The notes beneath the pieces were generated by a model that saw nothing but the letters and a program-made list of their open reading frames with translations, had not been told where the DNA came from and did no database searches. From assembly GCF_015557635.1 (NCBI RefSeq), contig NZ_JADNOP010000023.1, forward strand, positions 1 to 36,123: a DNA stretch of 36,123 nucleotides, read 5' to 3'. Positions 1-6,787 of this stretch are shown piece by piece (position 1 is the stretch's first letter; each line of letters opens with the position of its first letter). The DNA comes from Fusicatenibacter saccharivorans. GTDB taxonomy: Bacteria; Bacillota; Clostridia; Lachnospirales; Lachnospiraceae. The translations under genes were made by a program, and so were the position numbers.

Positions 1-76
1 CCCTTTGGGGCGAGCAGTAACAATAGCCCTTTGGAGGGCTAATAATAAACCACCAGTTGAACTGGTGGTTGCTAAC
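1..76 (+). mobile_element. Probable right-end fragment of an IS200/IS605-type element (hairpin cluster)
   Basis: Three hairpins follow each other in 70 bases: CCC/GGG at 1-10 (cut by the window edge), AGCCCT/AGGGCT at 25-40 with a TTGG loop, and a perfect 10-bp stem at 48-57/61-70 with a TGA loop. Closely spaced GC hairpins next to an element border are typical of IS200/IS605 right ends, where the 3' end of a TnpB-type guide RNA also lies. No transposase or tnpB coding sequence is inside the window, so the assignment is inferred from structure only. Other possibilities are a terminator cluster or another structured repeat. The exact border with the chromosome is not determined; around 71-80 is likely. 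Confidence 0.42.
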
Positions 77-280
77 TTAGAATATTCGTCTGAAAAATGG
101 CTGATAAAGGCTGTCGGAAGCAGCCCGGGCCCGTTTTTCTCATCGTTCGAAGTTCCGCGAACCAACGAATCTCTGGCATATACAGATCTGTACAGAGGTT
201 TTTAAGTTGTGTTTTCCGGAGCTTTTTTGTTCCGTAAAGCAAAAATACAAAAGGCAATCAAACAGGAAAGGTGGGAAAAA

Positions 281-1192
281 ATGGACTATCAGATGTTCAA
301 AGAGCAGCTTGCCGCGCTGCTGAAAAGAAAAGCCGGCGATGATTTTGAGGTGAAGGTAGAATCGGTGCAGAAGCTGAACGGTATCGAAAAAGAGGCGTTT
401 GTCATCAGCAGAAAGAAGGACTGGATTGCACCGACGATTTACGTGGAGCTTCTGTATGAATGCTGTCTGCAGGGCGTACCGCTTTCTCAGATTGCAGAAA
501 AGGTACTGGAGCAGTACCGGAAAGTGGAAGCGGAGGCGAGAAGACCGGAGAAAGCTGCCTTTTTTACCAACTGGAAAAATGCTGCGCCGCAGATCTACTG
601 CGAGCTCATTCATGCGGAGAAAAACCGTACGCTGCTCTCCGAAGTTCCGCACAGAAAATTTCTCGATCTCGCGGTCGTGTACTATTACCAGATGCGGGGA
701 AACTGCGTGCCGGATGCGACAATTCTGATCCACGAGACGCACCGGGAGCTGTGGGGAATTTCGGCGGAGGAGCTGGATGCCCGTGCCTGGGAGAACACCC
801 TGCGGGATCTGCCGGTGCGCACAGACAGCCTTATGGTGTATTTGAAAGAGGAGTACGGAGTAACGTTTCCCCTGTTCGAGCTTGGTCCGCTGGCGGAACA
901 GTTTTACCTGGTCAGCAACCGCAGAGGAAAGCTGGGTGCAATCTGCATGTGCTATCCCGGCGTGCTGGAGAGTCTTTCGCAGCGCTTTGAGGCAAGTCTT
1001 TATGTGATTCCGAGCAGTATCCACGAGTGCATGGTGATTCCGGATTATGATGTGTTCCCGGAGGAGTGTCTTTCCGACATGGTACGGGACGTGAATGAAA
1101 AGACGGTCAAGCCGCAGGAGATTCTGTCGGATCACGTTTATTATTACCACCGGGAAAGCGGGGAACTGACGCTGTGTGAGGAAGAAACGTAA
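281..1192 (+). CDS. DUF5688 family protein
   Basis: A 303-residue soluble protein with no signal peptide or membrane segment. I recognise it as DUF5688, a family common in Lachnospiraceae, sometimes in many copies per genome, with no established function. The chain is rich in Glu, Tyr and Leu, with a Tyr-rich central stretch (VVYYYQMRG) and a hydrophobic segment with several Cys (GAICMCYPG). The ATG at 281 is chosen because a purine-rich AGGAAAGGTGGG lies just before it; an in-frame GTG at 209 would add 24 basic residues but has no ribosome binding site. The gene stands alone between a probable IS end and a tRNA gene. Nothing in it suggests an enzyme active site. Confidence 0.72.
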   Translation: MDYQMFKEQLAALLKRKAGDDFEVKVESVQKLNGIEKEAFVISRKKDWIAPTIYVELLYECCLQGVPLSQIAEKVLEQYRKVEAEARRPEKAAFFTNWKNAAPQIYCELIHAEKNRTLLSEVPHRKFLDLAVVYYYQMRGNCVPDATILIHETHRELWGISAEELDARAWENTLRDLPVRTDSLMVYLKEEYGVTFPLFELGPLAEQFYLVSNRRGKLGAICMCYPGVLESLSQRFEASLYVIPSSIHECMVIPDYDVFPEECLSDMVRDVNEKTVKPQEILSDHVYYYHRESGELTLCEEET

Positions 1193-1257
1193 GCTGCGTG
1201 GCAGAATAGTTTGCGAATAATTTAAGAAAAAAATGGGCGGCTGGGTGGGAAAAATAC

Positions 1258-1286
1258 TTTACAATTGCAGGAGTCTGTGGTAAACT
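1258..1286 (+). promoter_or_regulatory. Sigma-A-type promoter of tRNA-Arg
   Basis: TTTACA (1258-1263), 17 bases, TAAACT (1281-1286). The predicted start near 1293 leaves a leader of about 27 bases before the mature tRNA at 1320. It is the only good promoter match between the DUF5688 gene and the tRNA. Confidence 0.6.
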
Positions 1287-1319
1287 GTCATAGTGTGGTT
1301 GAGAAAACAGATCACATCA

Positions 1320-1392
1320 GCGTCTGTAGCTCAGGGGATAGAGCAACGGTTTCCGGTACCGTGTGTCGGGGGTTCGAATCCCTCCAGACGCG
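1320..1392 (+). tRNA. tRNA-Arg, anticodon CCG
   Basis: A complete cloverleaf can be drawn. The acceptor stem is GCGTCTG/CAGACGC, the D arm GCTC/GAGC, the anticodon stem ACGGT/ACCGT with loop TTCCGGT (anticodon CCG, reading CGG), and the T arm has loop TTCGAAT with one G-T pair. The discriminator base is G. The CCA end is not encoded and must be added after transcription. The gene has its own promoter and is followed directly by a T-run and, further on, a terminator. It is a single isolated tRNA gene. Confidence 0.96.
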
Positions 1393-1445
1393 TTTTTGCT
1401 ACATGGCATGCTGCGGCGGGCAGGACCGGCGCAGGACAAGGAAAG

Positions 1446-1477
1446 CCCCTGCTTCGGTGTGAAGTAGAGGTTTTTTT
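1446..1477 (+). terminator. Rho-independent terminator after tRNA-Arg
   Basis: A ten-position stem (1446-1455 with 1461-1470, one mismatch and one G-T pair) closes a GGTGT loop and is followed by seven T residues. Confidence 0.78.
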
Positions 1478-1498
1478 GCTTACTGAGCATATCAATAA

Positions 1499-1519
1499 CT
1501 GATCCGGCGGATCAGTTTT
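1499..1519 (+). terminator. Small hairpin with T-tract before the 1537 gene
   Basis: Perfect 7-bp stem CTGATCC/GGATCAG with a 3-base loop, followed by TTTTG and then the AAGGAGG ribosome binding site of the next gene. It could be a second weak terminator or a leader structure; the T-tract is short. Confidence 0.35.
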
Positions 1520-1536
1520 GATGAAGGAGGAAAAAT

Positions 1537-2415
1537 ATGGCAAAACCAATGACAACAAAAGATAAAATCCGGGAATGGATTTCCGATAATCTGCGCTACA
1601 TGCTTCTGATCGGAGCAATTCTCCTGATTGTGGCAGCGGTTCTTCTCATCGTTCATCTGGTATCACCAAAAAACGATGGAAAATCGAGCGGCGGAACCGT
1701 AACAAGCAGCAGCACCGGAAACAATGTGCCGGATAAAAAGACACAGGTAAAAGCAGACAGCAAAGCAGATTCTGAGGACAGCACAGGCATTTCATCGGAC
1801 GTTTCGGATTCCGCGAATGATTCCAGTGCAGATGCTTCCAGTACCGATACCGCCAGCGCGCCGGATGCAGAGGCTGAGCCGACAAGTGAGCCGGAAGCGG
1901 CAGACGATACCAGTAATACAGAGAATACCGATAATACGGCTGTCTCCTTTGCCGCGGACAATGTCCCGGAAGTAAGCACCGTGCTGGAGCAGTATTACAC
2001 CGCGCTCGGTGCAAGGGATATCAACGGTCTTTTTGCAGTAACAGATAATCTGACCGCGGAGGAGCAGGCGCAGATTGAGGCAGAAAGCGACGTGGAGTCA
2101 TACGGAGATGTAAAGGCTTACACGATCAGCGGTCCAAGCGACGGAACGTACATCGCGTTTGTCAGCAGCAGATGCAAATATCTGGGAATCAACCAGACCC
2201 TGCCGATGCTTTCGGAGTATTATCTCTACACGACAGAAGACGGCAGCCTGAAAATCATGGATGATACTGACAGCGATGCGGCCGTAACCGAGGCTATGAA
2301 AGCGGCGCTCGAAAACGAAGAAGTCAAAAATCTGATCGAACAGGTTCAGAACGATTATCAGAATGCACTCGATGCAGATGCTTCCCTGAGAGTATATGTA
2401 GAGAGCATTCAGTAG
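1537..2415 (+). CDS. Membrane-anchored extracytoplasmic protein, unknown function
   Basis: A 292-residue protein with a short basic cytoplasmic N-terminus, one hydrophobic segment (about residues 21-43), then a low-complexity linker of about 100 residues rich in Ser, Thr, Asp, Glu and Ala, and a C-terminal globular region (about 146-292). The topology indicates one membrane anchor with the globular part outside the cell. The globular region opens with a helix of the type VLEQYYTALGARDINGL followed by alternating strands, which resembles NTF2-like or SnoaL-like folds; this is a fold guess from pattern only. The start is well supported by AAGGAGG seven bases upstream. The gene is monocistronic, bounded by terminators on both sides. 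No catalytic motif or surface-anchoring signal is seen. Confidence 0.72.
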   Translation: MAKPMTTKDKIREWISDNLRYMLLIGAILLIVAAVLLIVHLVSPKNDGKSSGGTVTSSSTGNNVPDKKTQVKADSKADSEDSTGISSDVSDSANDSSADASSTDTASAPDAEAEPTSEPEAADDTSNTENTDNTAVSFAADNVPEVSTVLEQYYTALGARDINGLFAVTDNLTAEEQAQIEAESDVESYGDVKAYTISGPSDGTYIAFVSSRCKYLGINQTLPMLSEYYLYTTEDGSLKIMDDTDSDAAVTEAMKAALENEEVKNLIEQVQNDYQNALDADASLRVYVESIQ

Positions 2416-2437
2416 GAACAATAGAATAATACAAAAC

Positions 2438-2476
2438 AAAAAAAGCAGTTTCTGGTTTTTATGAAACTGCTTTTTT
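2438..2476. terminator. Bidirectional terminator between the 1537 gene and rluF
   Basis: Stem GCAGTTTC (2445-2452) with GAAACTGC (2463-2470), A-run before and TTTTTT after. The ATG at 2461 lies inside this hairpin, which argues that rluF starts later, at 2491. Confidence 0.87.
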
Positions 2477-2490
2477 GGAAGGATAAAACC

Positions 2491-3192
2491 ATGCGCTTAA
2501 ACAAATACTTAAGTGATGCGGGCGTCTGCTCGCGGCGGGAGGCGGACCGTCTGACAGAAGCGGGCGAGATTACGGTAAACGGAAAACGCGCGGAAACCGG
2601 CATGCAGGTGGAGTCTGGCGACGTTGTTGTCGTGAAAGGCAAAACCGTTGTCCCGGAGGAGAAAAAAGTCTATCTCGCCTTCAACAAACCGCGCGGCATC
2701 GTCTGTACTGCGGAAAAACGGGAGAAAAACAACGTCATCGATTATCTGTCCTACCCGGTGCGGATTTACCCGGTGGGAAGACTCGATAAAGATTCCGAAG
2801 GCCTCCTTCTGATGACGAACGACGGTGCGATCGTAAACGGTATCATGCGTGCCAGAAACCGCCACGAAAAAGAATACCAGGTCGAGGTAAACAAAGAGAT
2901 TACACCGGAATTTCTGAAAAAAATGGCATCCGGCGTGCCGATTCTCGATACCGTGACGCGCCCGTGCCGGATCCAGAAAACGGGAGAGCGCAGCTTTACG
3001 ATTATTCTGACGCAAGGGCTGAACCGTCAGATCCGGCGGATGTGCGAAGCATTAGGATATCGTGTCACAAAGCTGAAACGTGTGCGGATCATGAATATTC
3101 ACTTGAAAGACCTGAAAACAGGGGAGTACCGCCCTTTAACGGAAAAAGAATTAGCAGAACTGAAAAAGCAGATCGGGGAGGAAAAGCGATGA
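2491..3192 (+). CDS. rluF: 23S rRNA pseudouridine synthase, RluF type
   Basis: A 233-residue RsuA/RluB/E/F-family pseudouridine synthase. An S4 RNA-binding domain covers about residues 1-50 (RLNKYLSDAGVCSRREADR). The catalytic Asp99 lies in GRLDKDSEGLLLMTND, and TQGLNRQIRRMCEALGY is the usual RNA-contact and core motif. The segments NRHEKEYQVEV, SGVPILDTVT and LKRVRIMNIHL match RluF more closely than RluB, as I recall those families. RluF modifies U2604 in the peptidyl-transferase region of 23S rRNA in E. coli, and also tRNA-Tyr position 35. The start at 2491 follows GGAAGGA and fits the family N-terminus. Its TGA overlaps the ligA ATG, so the two genes are probably co-translated. Confidence 0.88.
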   Translation: MRLNKYLSDAGVCSRREADRLTEAGEITVNGKRAETGMQVESGDVVVVKGKTVVPEEKKVYLAFNKPRGIVCTAEKREKNNVIDYLSYPVRIYPVGRLDKDSEGLLLMTNDGAIVNGIMRARNRHEKEYQVEVNKEITPEFLKKMASGVPILDTVTRPCRIQKTGERSFTIILTQGLNRQIRRMCEALGYRVTKLKRVRIMNIHLKDLKTGEYRPLTEKELAELKKQIGEEKR

Positions 3193-5144
3193 ACGAGACA
3201 GAACGGATGAAGGAACTGGTCAAAAAGCTGAACGAAGCGGCAAAAGCTTATTACCAGGAAGACCGGGAGATCATGAGCAACCTGGAGTACGACACGCTGT
3301 ATGACGAACTGCAGGTATTAGAGGAAAAAACAGGCGTAACACTCGCCGGAAGCCCGACCACAAAAGTCGGCTACGAGGCGATGGACGAACTGCCGAAAGA
3401 AGCGCACGAGTCGCCGATGCTTTCCCTTGATAAAACGAAAGATGTGGAAGTGCTCCGCAGCTTCATCGGGGATCACAAAACGCTGCTGTCCTGGAAGATG
3501 GACGGTCTGACCGTCGTTCTGACGTACCGCGGCGGTACCCTCGCAAAGGCCGTCACCCGTGGAAACGGCGTGATCGGAGAGGTTGTCACGAACAATGCAA
3601 AAGTGTTTGAAAATATTCCCTTAAAAATCCCGTACCAGGGAGAGCTGGTTCTGCGCGGCGAGGCGATCATCCGCTATTCCGATTTTGAGAAGATCAACGA
3701 GGAGATCGAGGATGTCGATGCGAAATACAAGAATCCGAGGAACCTCTGCAGCGGTTCTGTGCGCCAGCTGAACAATGAGATTACGGCAAAACGCCACGTT
3801 CATTTTATGGCATTTGCGCTTGTGAGCGCTCCGGAACAGGATTTCGAAAATTCCAGAATCCGTCAGATGGAGTGGCTGAAAGAGCAGGGCTTCGAGGTGG
3901 TGGAATACAAGGCTGTCACCAAAGATAACCTCGACGAGGCGATGCAATATTTCTCCACGAAAATCGAGACAAACGATTTCCCGTCCGATGGCCTTGTCGC
4001 GTTGTATGACGATATCGCCTACGGAGAATCACTTGGCACAACCGCGAAATTCCCGCGGAACGCTTTCGCCTTCAAATGGGCGGATGAACAGAAGGAGACC
4101 ACGCTGCTTGAAATTGAGTGGAGCCCGTCGAGAACCGGTCTCATCAATCCGGTTGCGGTTTTTGAGCCGGTCGAGCTGGAAGGAACTTCGGTTTCCCGCG
4201 CAAGCGTCCACAACATTAGTATCATGCGTTCGCTGGATCTCGGTGTGGGTGATAAAATCCTTGTCTACAAAGCAAACATGATCATTCCACAGATCGCAGA
4301 GAATCTGACGAGAAGCGGCGTGCGCGATATTCCGGAAACGTGTCCTGCCTGCGGCGGTACCACCCGGATTCAGATGATGAATAATGTCGAGACCCTCTAC
4401 TGTACGAATCAGGAGTGCCCGGCAAAATTCATGAAGGCATTCACCCTGTTTGTAAGCCGCGACGCGATGAACATCGACGGCATGTCGGAGGCAACGCTCG
4501 AAAAATTCGTGGGCCACGGCTTCATCCGTGAGTTTGCCGATATTTTCCGTCTCGACCGCTACCGCGACGAGATTGTGGAAATGGACGGTTTCGGTGAAAA
4601 ATCATACCAGAATCTGATCGACAGCATCGAGCGCGCGAAAAACACAACGCTGCCCCGTCTGATTTTCGGACTTGGCATCTTAAATATCGGTCTTGCAAAC
4701 GCGAGAATGATCTGCAAAGCCTTCGATTTCGATCTCGACCGGATCCGGAATGCATCGGCGGAGGATTTCGCGCAGATCGACGGTGTCGGAGAAGTGATTG
4801 CAAAAAGCATCGTGGATTACTTTGCGGATGAGGAAAATAAAGAACGCCTTGAGCGCCTTCTGTCGTATCTGACGATTGAGAAGCCGCAGGCAAGCCAGGA
4901 AGAACAGAAATTAGCCGGTCTTACCTTCGTCATCACCGGAAGTGTGGAACATTTCCCGAACCGGAATGCATTAAAGGCAAGAATCGAGGAGCTCGGCGGA
5001 AAAGCCACCGGAAGTGTAACGGGAAAGACGAGCTATCTGATCAACAACGACACGACATCCAGTTCCTCCAAAAACCGGAAAGCACGCGAACTCGGCGTGC
5101 CGGTGATCTCAGAAGAGGAATTTCTGAAGATGACAGAAGAATAA
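3189..5144 (+). CDS. ligA: NAD-dependent DNA ligase LigA (divergent)
   Basis: A 651-residue protein with the full LigA layout: N-terminal Ia-like domain, adenylation domain with nucleophile Lys103 in WKMDG, RGE (Glu158), AFKW (Lys296), OB fold, a four-Cys zinc finger (Cys385, 388, 405, 410), helix-hairpin-helix repeats and a C-terminal BRCT domain (about 572-651). It seals nicks during replication and repair using NAD+. Several positions treated as essential in E. coli LigA differ: the Glu two residues before the nucleophile is Ser101, TRGDG is TRGNG, the DGVVIK lysine is Leu272, and the domain Ia Tyr-His and Asp become Tyr-Tyr and Asn31. I recall the same pattern in other Lachnospiraceae LigA proteins. 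The start overlaps the rluF stop (ATGA) and is preceded by GGGGAGG. Confidence 0.92.
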   Translation: MNETERMKELVKKLNEAAKAYYQEDREIMSNLEYDTLYDELQVLEEKTGVTLAGSPTTKVGYEAMDELPKEAHESPMLSLDKTKDVEVLRSFIGDHKTLLSWKMDGLTVVLTYRGGTLAKAVTRGNGVIGEVVTNNAKVFENIPLKIPYQGELVLRGEAIIRYSDFEKINEEIEDVDAKYKNPRNLCSGSVRQLNNEITAKRHVHFMAFALVSAPEQDFENSRIRQMEWLKEQGFEVVEYKAVTKDNLDEAMQYFSTKIETNDFPSDGLVALYDDIAYGESLGTTAKFPRNAFAFKWADEQKETTLLEIEWSPSRTGLINPVAVFEPVELEGTSVSRASVHNISIMRSLDLGVGDKILVYKANMIIPQIAENLTRSGVRDIPETCPACGGTTRIQMMNNVETLYCTNQECPAKFMKAFTLFVSRDAMNIDGMSEATLEKFVGHGFIREFADIFRLDRYRDEIVEMDGFGEKSYQNLIDSIERAKNTTLPRLIFGLGILNIGLANARMICKAFDFDLDRIRNASAEDFAQIDGVGEVIAKSIVDYFADEENKERLERLLSYLTIEKPQASQEEQKLAGLTFVITGSVEHFPNRNALKARIEELGGKATGSVTGKTSYLINNDTTSSSSKNRKARELGVPVISEEEFLKMTEE

Positions 5145-5158
5145 CGAAATATCTGCAA

Positions 5159-5239
5159 AGGCGGTTTGCATCCCGAGCGGGAATCTGCTATAATCGGAAA
5201 CAGACGGCAGAAATTCCTGCCGGAAAAAGCAAACCGCCT
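5159..5239. repeat. 11-bp inverted repeat bracketing the metA promoter
   Basis: AGGCGGTTTGC at 5159-5169 is repeated as an exact reverse complement at 5229-5239, 59 bases apart. The left arm overlaps the -35 hexamer; the -10 and predicted transcription start lie between the arms. It may be a protein-binding site, a long hairpin in read-through RNA, or a small invertible promoter. Confidence 0.7.
5166..5194 (+). promoter_or_regulatory. Sigma-A-type promoter of metA
   Basis: TTGCAT (5166-5171), 17 bases, TATAAT (5189-5194); predicted start near 5201. The leader of about 95 bases contains a CGGCAG/CTGCCG hairpin (5205-5222). I see no S-box (SAM riboswitch) or T-box core in it. Confidence 0.72.
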
Positions 5240-5295
5240 GTCTGCGCAGAGAAAAGCGCGGCAGATCAAGAAGAATAGAAACGAGGAAAAAGAAT

Positions 5296-6228
5296 ATGCC
5301 GGTTAAAGTTCAGGCAGATTTACCTGTAAAAGAAATACTCGAAAGCGAAAATATATTCGTCATGGACGAGACAAGAGCGGTTCATCAGGACATCCGTCCG
5401 CTGAAGATTATGATCCTGAATCTGATGCCGCTCAAAGAAGATACCGAGCTGCAGCTTCTGCGCTCCCTTTCCAACACCTCCCTGCAGGTTGATGTCACCT
5501 TTCTGATGGTGGCAAGCCACGAGGCGAAAAATACATCGACCAGCCATCTGAACACGTTCTATGTGAAATTTGAGGATGTGCGGAAAAATTATTACGACGG
5601 TATGATCATCACCGGTGCACCGGTCGAGCAGATGGAATTTGAAGAAGTTGACTACTGGGATGAACTGACAAAAATCATGGACTGGACGAACACACACGTT
5701 ACCTCCACGATGTTCCTCTGCTGGGGAGCCCAGGCGAGTCTGTATCATTTCTACGGACTGAAGAAACGGATGCTTCCGGAGAAGAAATTCGGGCTGTTCT
5801 GGCACAAAGTCAACAACCGCAAGATCCCGCTTGTGCGAGGCTTCGATGACGAGTTTTTGGCACCGCATTCCCGCCACACAGAAGTACCGATCGACGATAT
5901 CCGTGCCTGCAAAGATGTCACGATTCTCGCAGAGTCCGACGAAGCCGGATTCTATCTTGGCATGGCGGAAGAGGGAAGAAAGATTTTTGTGATGGGTCAT
6001 CCAGAGTACGACCGTATGACGCTCGACGGCGAGTACCACCGCGATAAAGACAAAGGACTCCCGATTGAGATTCCGAAGAACTATTATAAAAACGACGATC
6101 CAAATACAAAACCAGTGCTTTTATGGCGGTCACATGCGAACAATCTGTACACGAACTGGCTGAACTACTATGTATACCAGGTGACCCCGTATAATCTTGA
6201 CGGAACTCCGGATTTTTCGGGAAAATAA
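5296..6228 (+). CDS. metA: Homoserine O-acetyltransferase, MetA family
   Basis: A 310-residue MetA/HTS-family enzyme that acylates L-homoserine as the first committed step of methionine synthesis, in the cytoplasm. The catalytic Cys142 is in FLCWGAQASLYHFYG. Lys47 (MPLKEDTE), His235 and Glu237 (MGHPEYDR) complete the expected active site. Residue 111 is Glu (GAPVEQMEF); structural and mutational work on MetA showed that Glu111 favours acetyl-CoA while Gly111 (E. coli) favours succinyl-CoA, so the enzyme is called an acetyltransferase despite its usual succinyltransferase family name. The length is normal. It has its own promoter within an inverted repeat and is followed by a strong hairpin, so it is probably monocistronic. 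Confidence 0.93.
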   Translation: MPVKVQADLPVKEILESENIFVMDETRAVHQDIRPLKIMILNLMPLKEDTELQLLRSLSNTSLQVDVTFLMVASHEAKNTSTSHLNTFYVKFEDVRKNYYDGMIITGAPVEQMEFEEVDYWDELTKIMDWTNTHVTSTMFLCWGAQASLYHFYGLKKRMLPEKKFGLFWHKVNNRKIPLVRGFDDEFLAPHSRHTEVPIDDIRACKDVTILAESDEAGFYLGMAEEGRKIFVMGHPEYDRMTLDGEYHRDKDKGLPIEIPKNYYKNDDPNTKPVLLWRSHANNLYTNWLNYYVYQVTPYNLDGTPDFSGK

Positions 6229-6239
6229 GAGAGAAAAAG

Positions 6240-6273
6240 CCCCCCGCACCGGGCGCACACCGGCTGCGGGGGG
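6240..6273. terminator. Hairpin between convergent metA and the XRE gene
   Basis: A very GC-rich stem, CCCCCCGCA paired with TGCGGGGGG, with a further CCGG/CCGG pairing inside. The downstream T-tract on the + strand is poor (TTGTTGC), but on the - strand it is followed by CTTTTTCTC, so it may stop transcription from both sides. Confidence 0.72.
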
Positions 6274-6293
6274 TTGTTGCAAAAATCTGCTAT

Positions 6294-6313
6294 AAAAAAC
6301 GGAAAGCTTTCCG
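6294..6313 (-). terminator. Terminator of the XRE gene
   Basis: The 14-base palindrome CGGAAAGCTTTCCG (6300-6313), read on the - strand, is followed by TTTTTT. It starts four bases after the XRE stop codon. Confidence 0.6.
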
Positions 6314-6316
6314 GGC

Positions 6317-6550
6317 TTACCGTTTGAAATCAAATAATGTTTTCAGCGGAATTTCGAGTGCTTCCGCAATATCCATCAGCTTGTTTAGAGACAGAGAGGT
6401 ATGACTGTTTGGCGCTTCGATGTTGCTCATATGTGTACGGCTGATCTTGACAGCTTCGGCAAGCTCACTTTGCGTTAATCCGCGTGCTCTGCGATAAAAA
6501 GCGATGGTAAGACCGAGGAGGCGCATCTCCTCCGTATGACGTTCTCCCAT
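6317..6550 (-). CDS. Small XRE-family transcriptional regulator
   Basis: A 77-residue protein consisting almost only of a Cro/C1-type helix-turn-helix: LGLTIAFYRRARGLTQSELAEAVKISRTHMSNIE, with the recognition helix around SRTHMSNIEAP. No ligand-binding or protease domain is attached. The start at 6550 is chosen because AAAGGAG lies eight bases upstream; an in-frame ATG at 6583 has no ribosome binding site. It is the only minus-strand gene of the window, convergent with metA and divergent from the DUF6062 gene. An inverted repeat at 6649-6667 in the shared upstream region is a candidate operator, which would suggest autoregulation. The target genes are not known from the sequence. Confidence 0.87.
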   Translation of the reverse strand: MGERHTEEMRLLGLTIAFYRRARGLTQSELAEAVKISRTHMSNIEAPNSHTSLSLNKLMDIAEALEIPLKTLFDFKR

Positions 6551-6648
6551 TGCTATGGCTCCTTTCTGAACAGAGTGATACAAAGACTTATATAATATTT
6601 ATCTTAAACGATTAAATACCAAAAAGAAACAACTTTAAATTTTTATAA

Positions 6649-6667
6649 TGCACATGTAAATTGTGCA
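6649..6667. promoter_or_regulatory. Candidate operator in the XRE/DUF6062 intergenic region
   Basis: Inverted repeat TGCACA-N7-TGTGCA. On the - strand it overlaps a possible promoter (TTGCAC or TTTGCA followed by TATAAA about 16 bases later) for the XRE gene. It lies about 50 bases upstream of the -35 of the DUF6062 gene. The assignment to the XRE protein is inferred from position. Confidence 0.4.
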
Positions 6668-6719
6668 AAATATAGAAATTATCCATCAGAATAATAGGAA
6701 AACAGGAAAAAGAGTTCTT

Positions 6720-6748
6720 TTGACAAATGAGAGGTTTTTGTGTATGCT
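6720..6748 (+). promoter_or_regulatory. Sigma-A-type promoter of the DUF6062 gene
   Basis: Perfect TTGACA (6720-6725), 17 bases, TATGCT (6743-6748). Predicted start near 6755, leader about 33 bases with CGGAGG before the ATG at 6788. Confidence 0.8.
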
Positions 6749-6787
6749 GTAGAAAGCACCAACAAATAAAATCGGAGGTTTTTGCAT

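Noticed and set aside
57-83. Promoter TTGAAC-TAGAAT delivered by the IS-like end
   Set aside because: The spacer is only 15 bases and the -35 lies inside a hairpin; too weak to list.
156-206. Terminator at CTCTG...CAGAG followed by GTTTTT
   Set aside because: The pairing is short and interrupted by a separate palindrome (TACAGATCTGTA); not convincing as a terminator.
209-280. GTG start adding 24 residues to the DUF5688 protein
   Set aside because: No ribosome binding site before it, a basic extension atypical of the family, and a good site before ATG 281.
140-1150. Long minus-strand frame opposite the DUF5688 gene
   Set aside because: It is the antisense shadow of a well-supported gene, His/Arg-rich with no recognisable domain.
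2964-3188. Upstream extension of ligA by 75 residues
   Set aside because: It overlaps rluF in another frame; ATG 3189 has a ribosome binding site and gives a normal LigA N-terminus.
5201-5295. SAM riboswitch or T-box in the metA leader
   Set aside because: No S-box core or T-box sequence is visible; only a simple hairpin is present.
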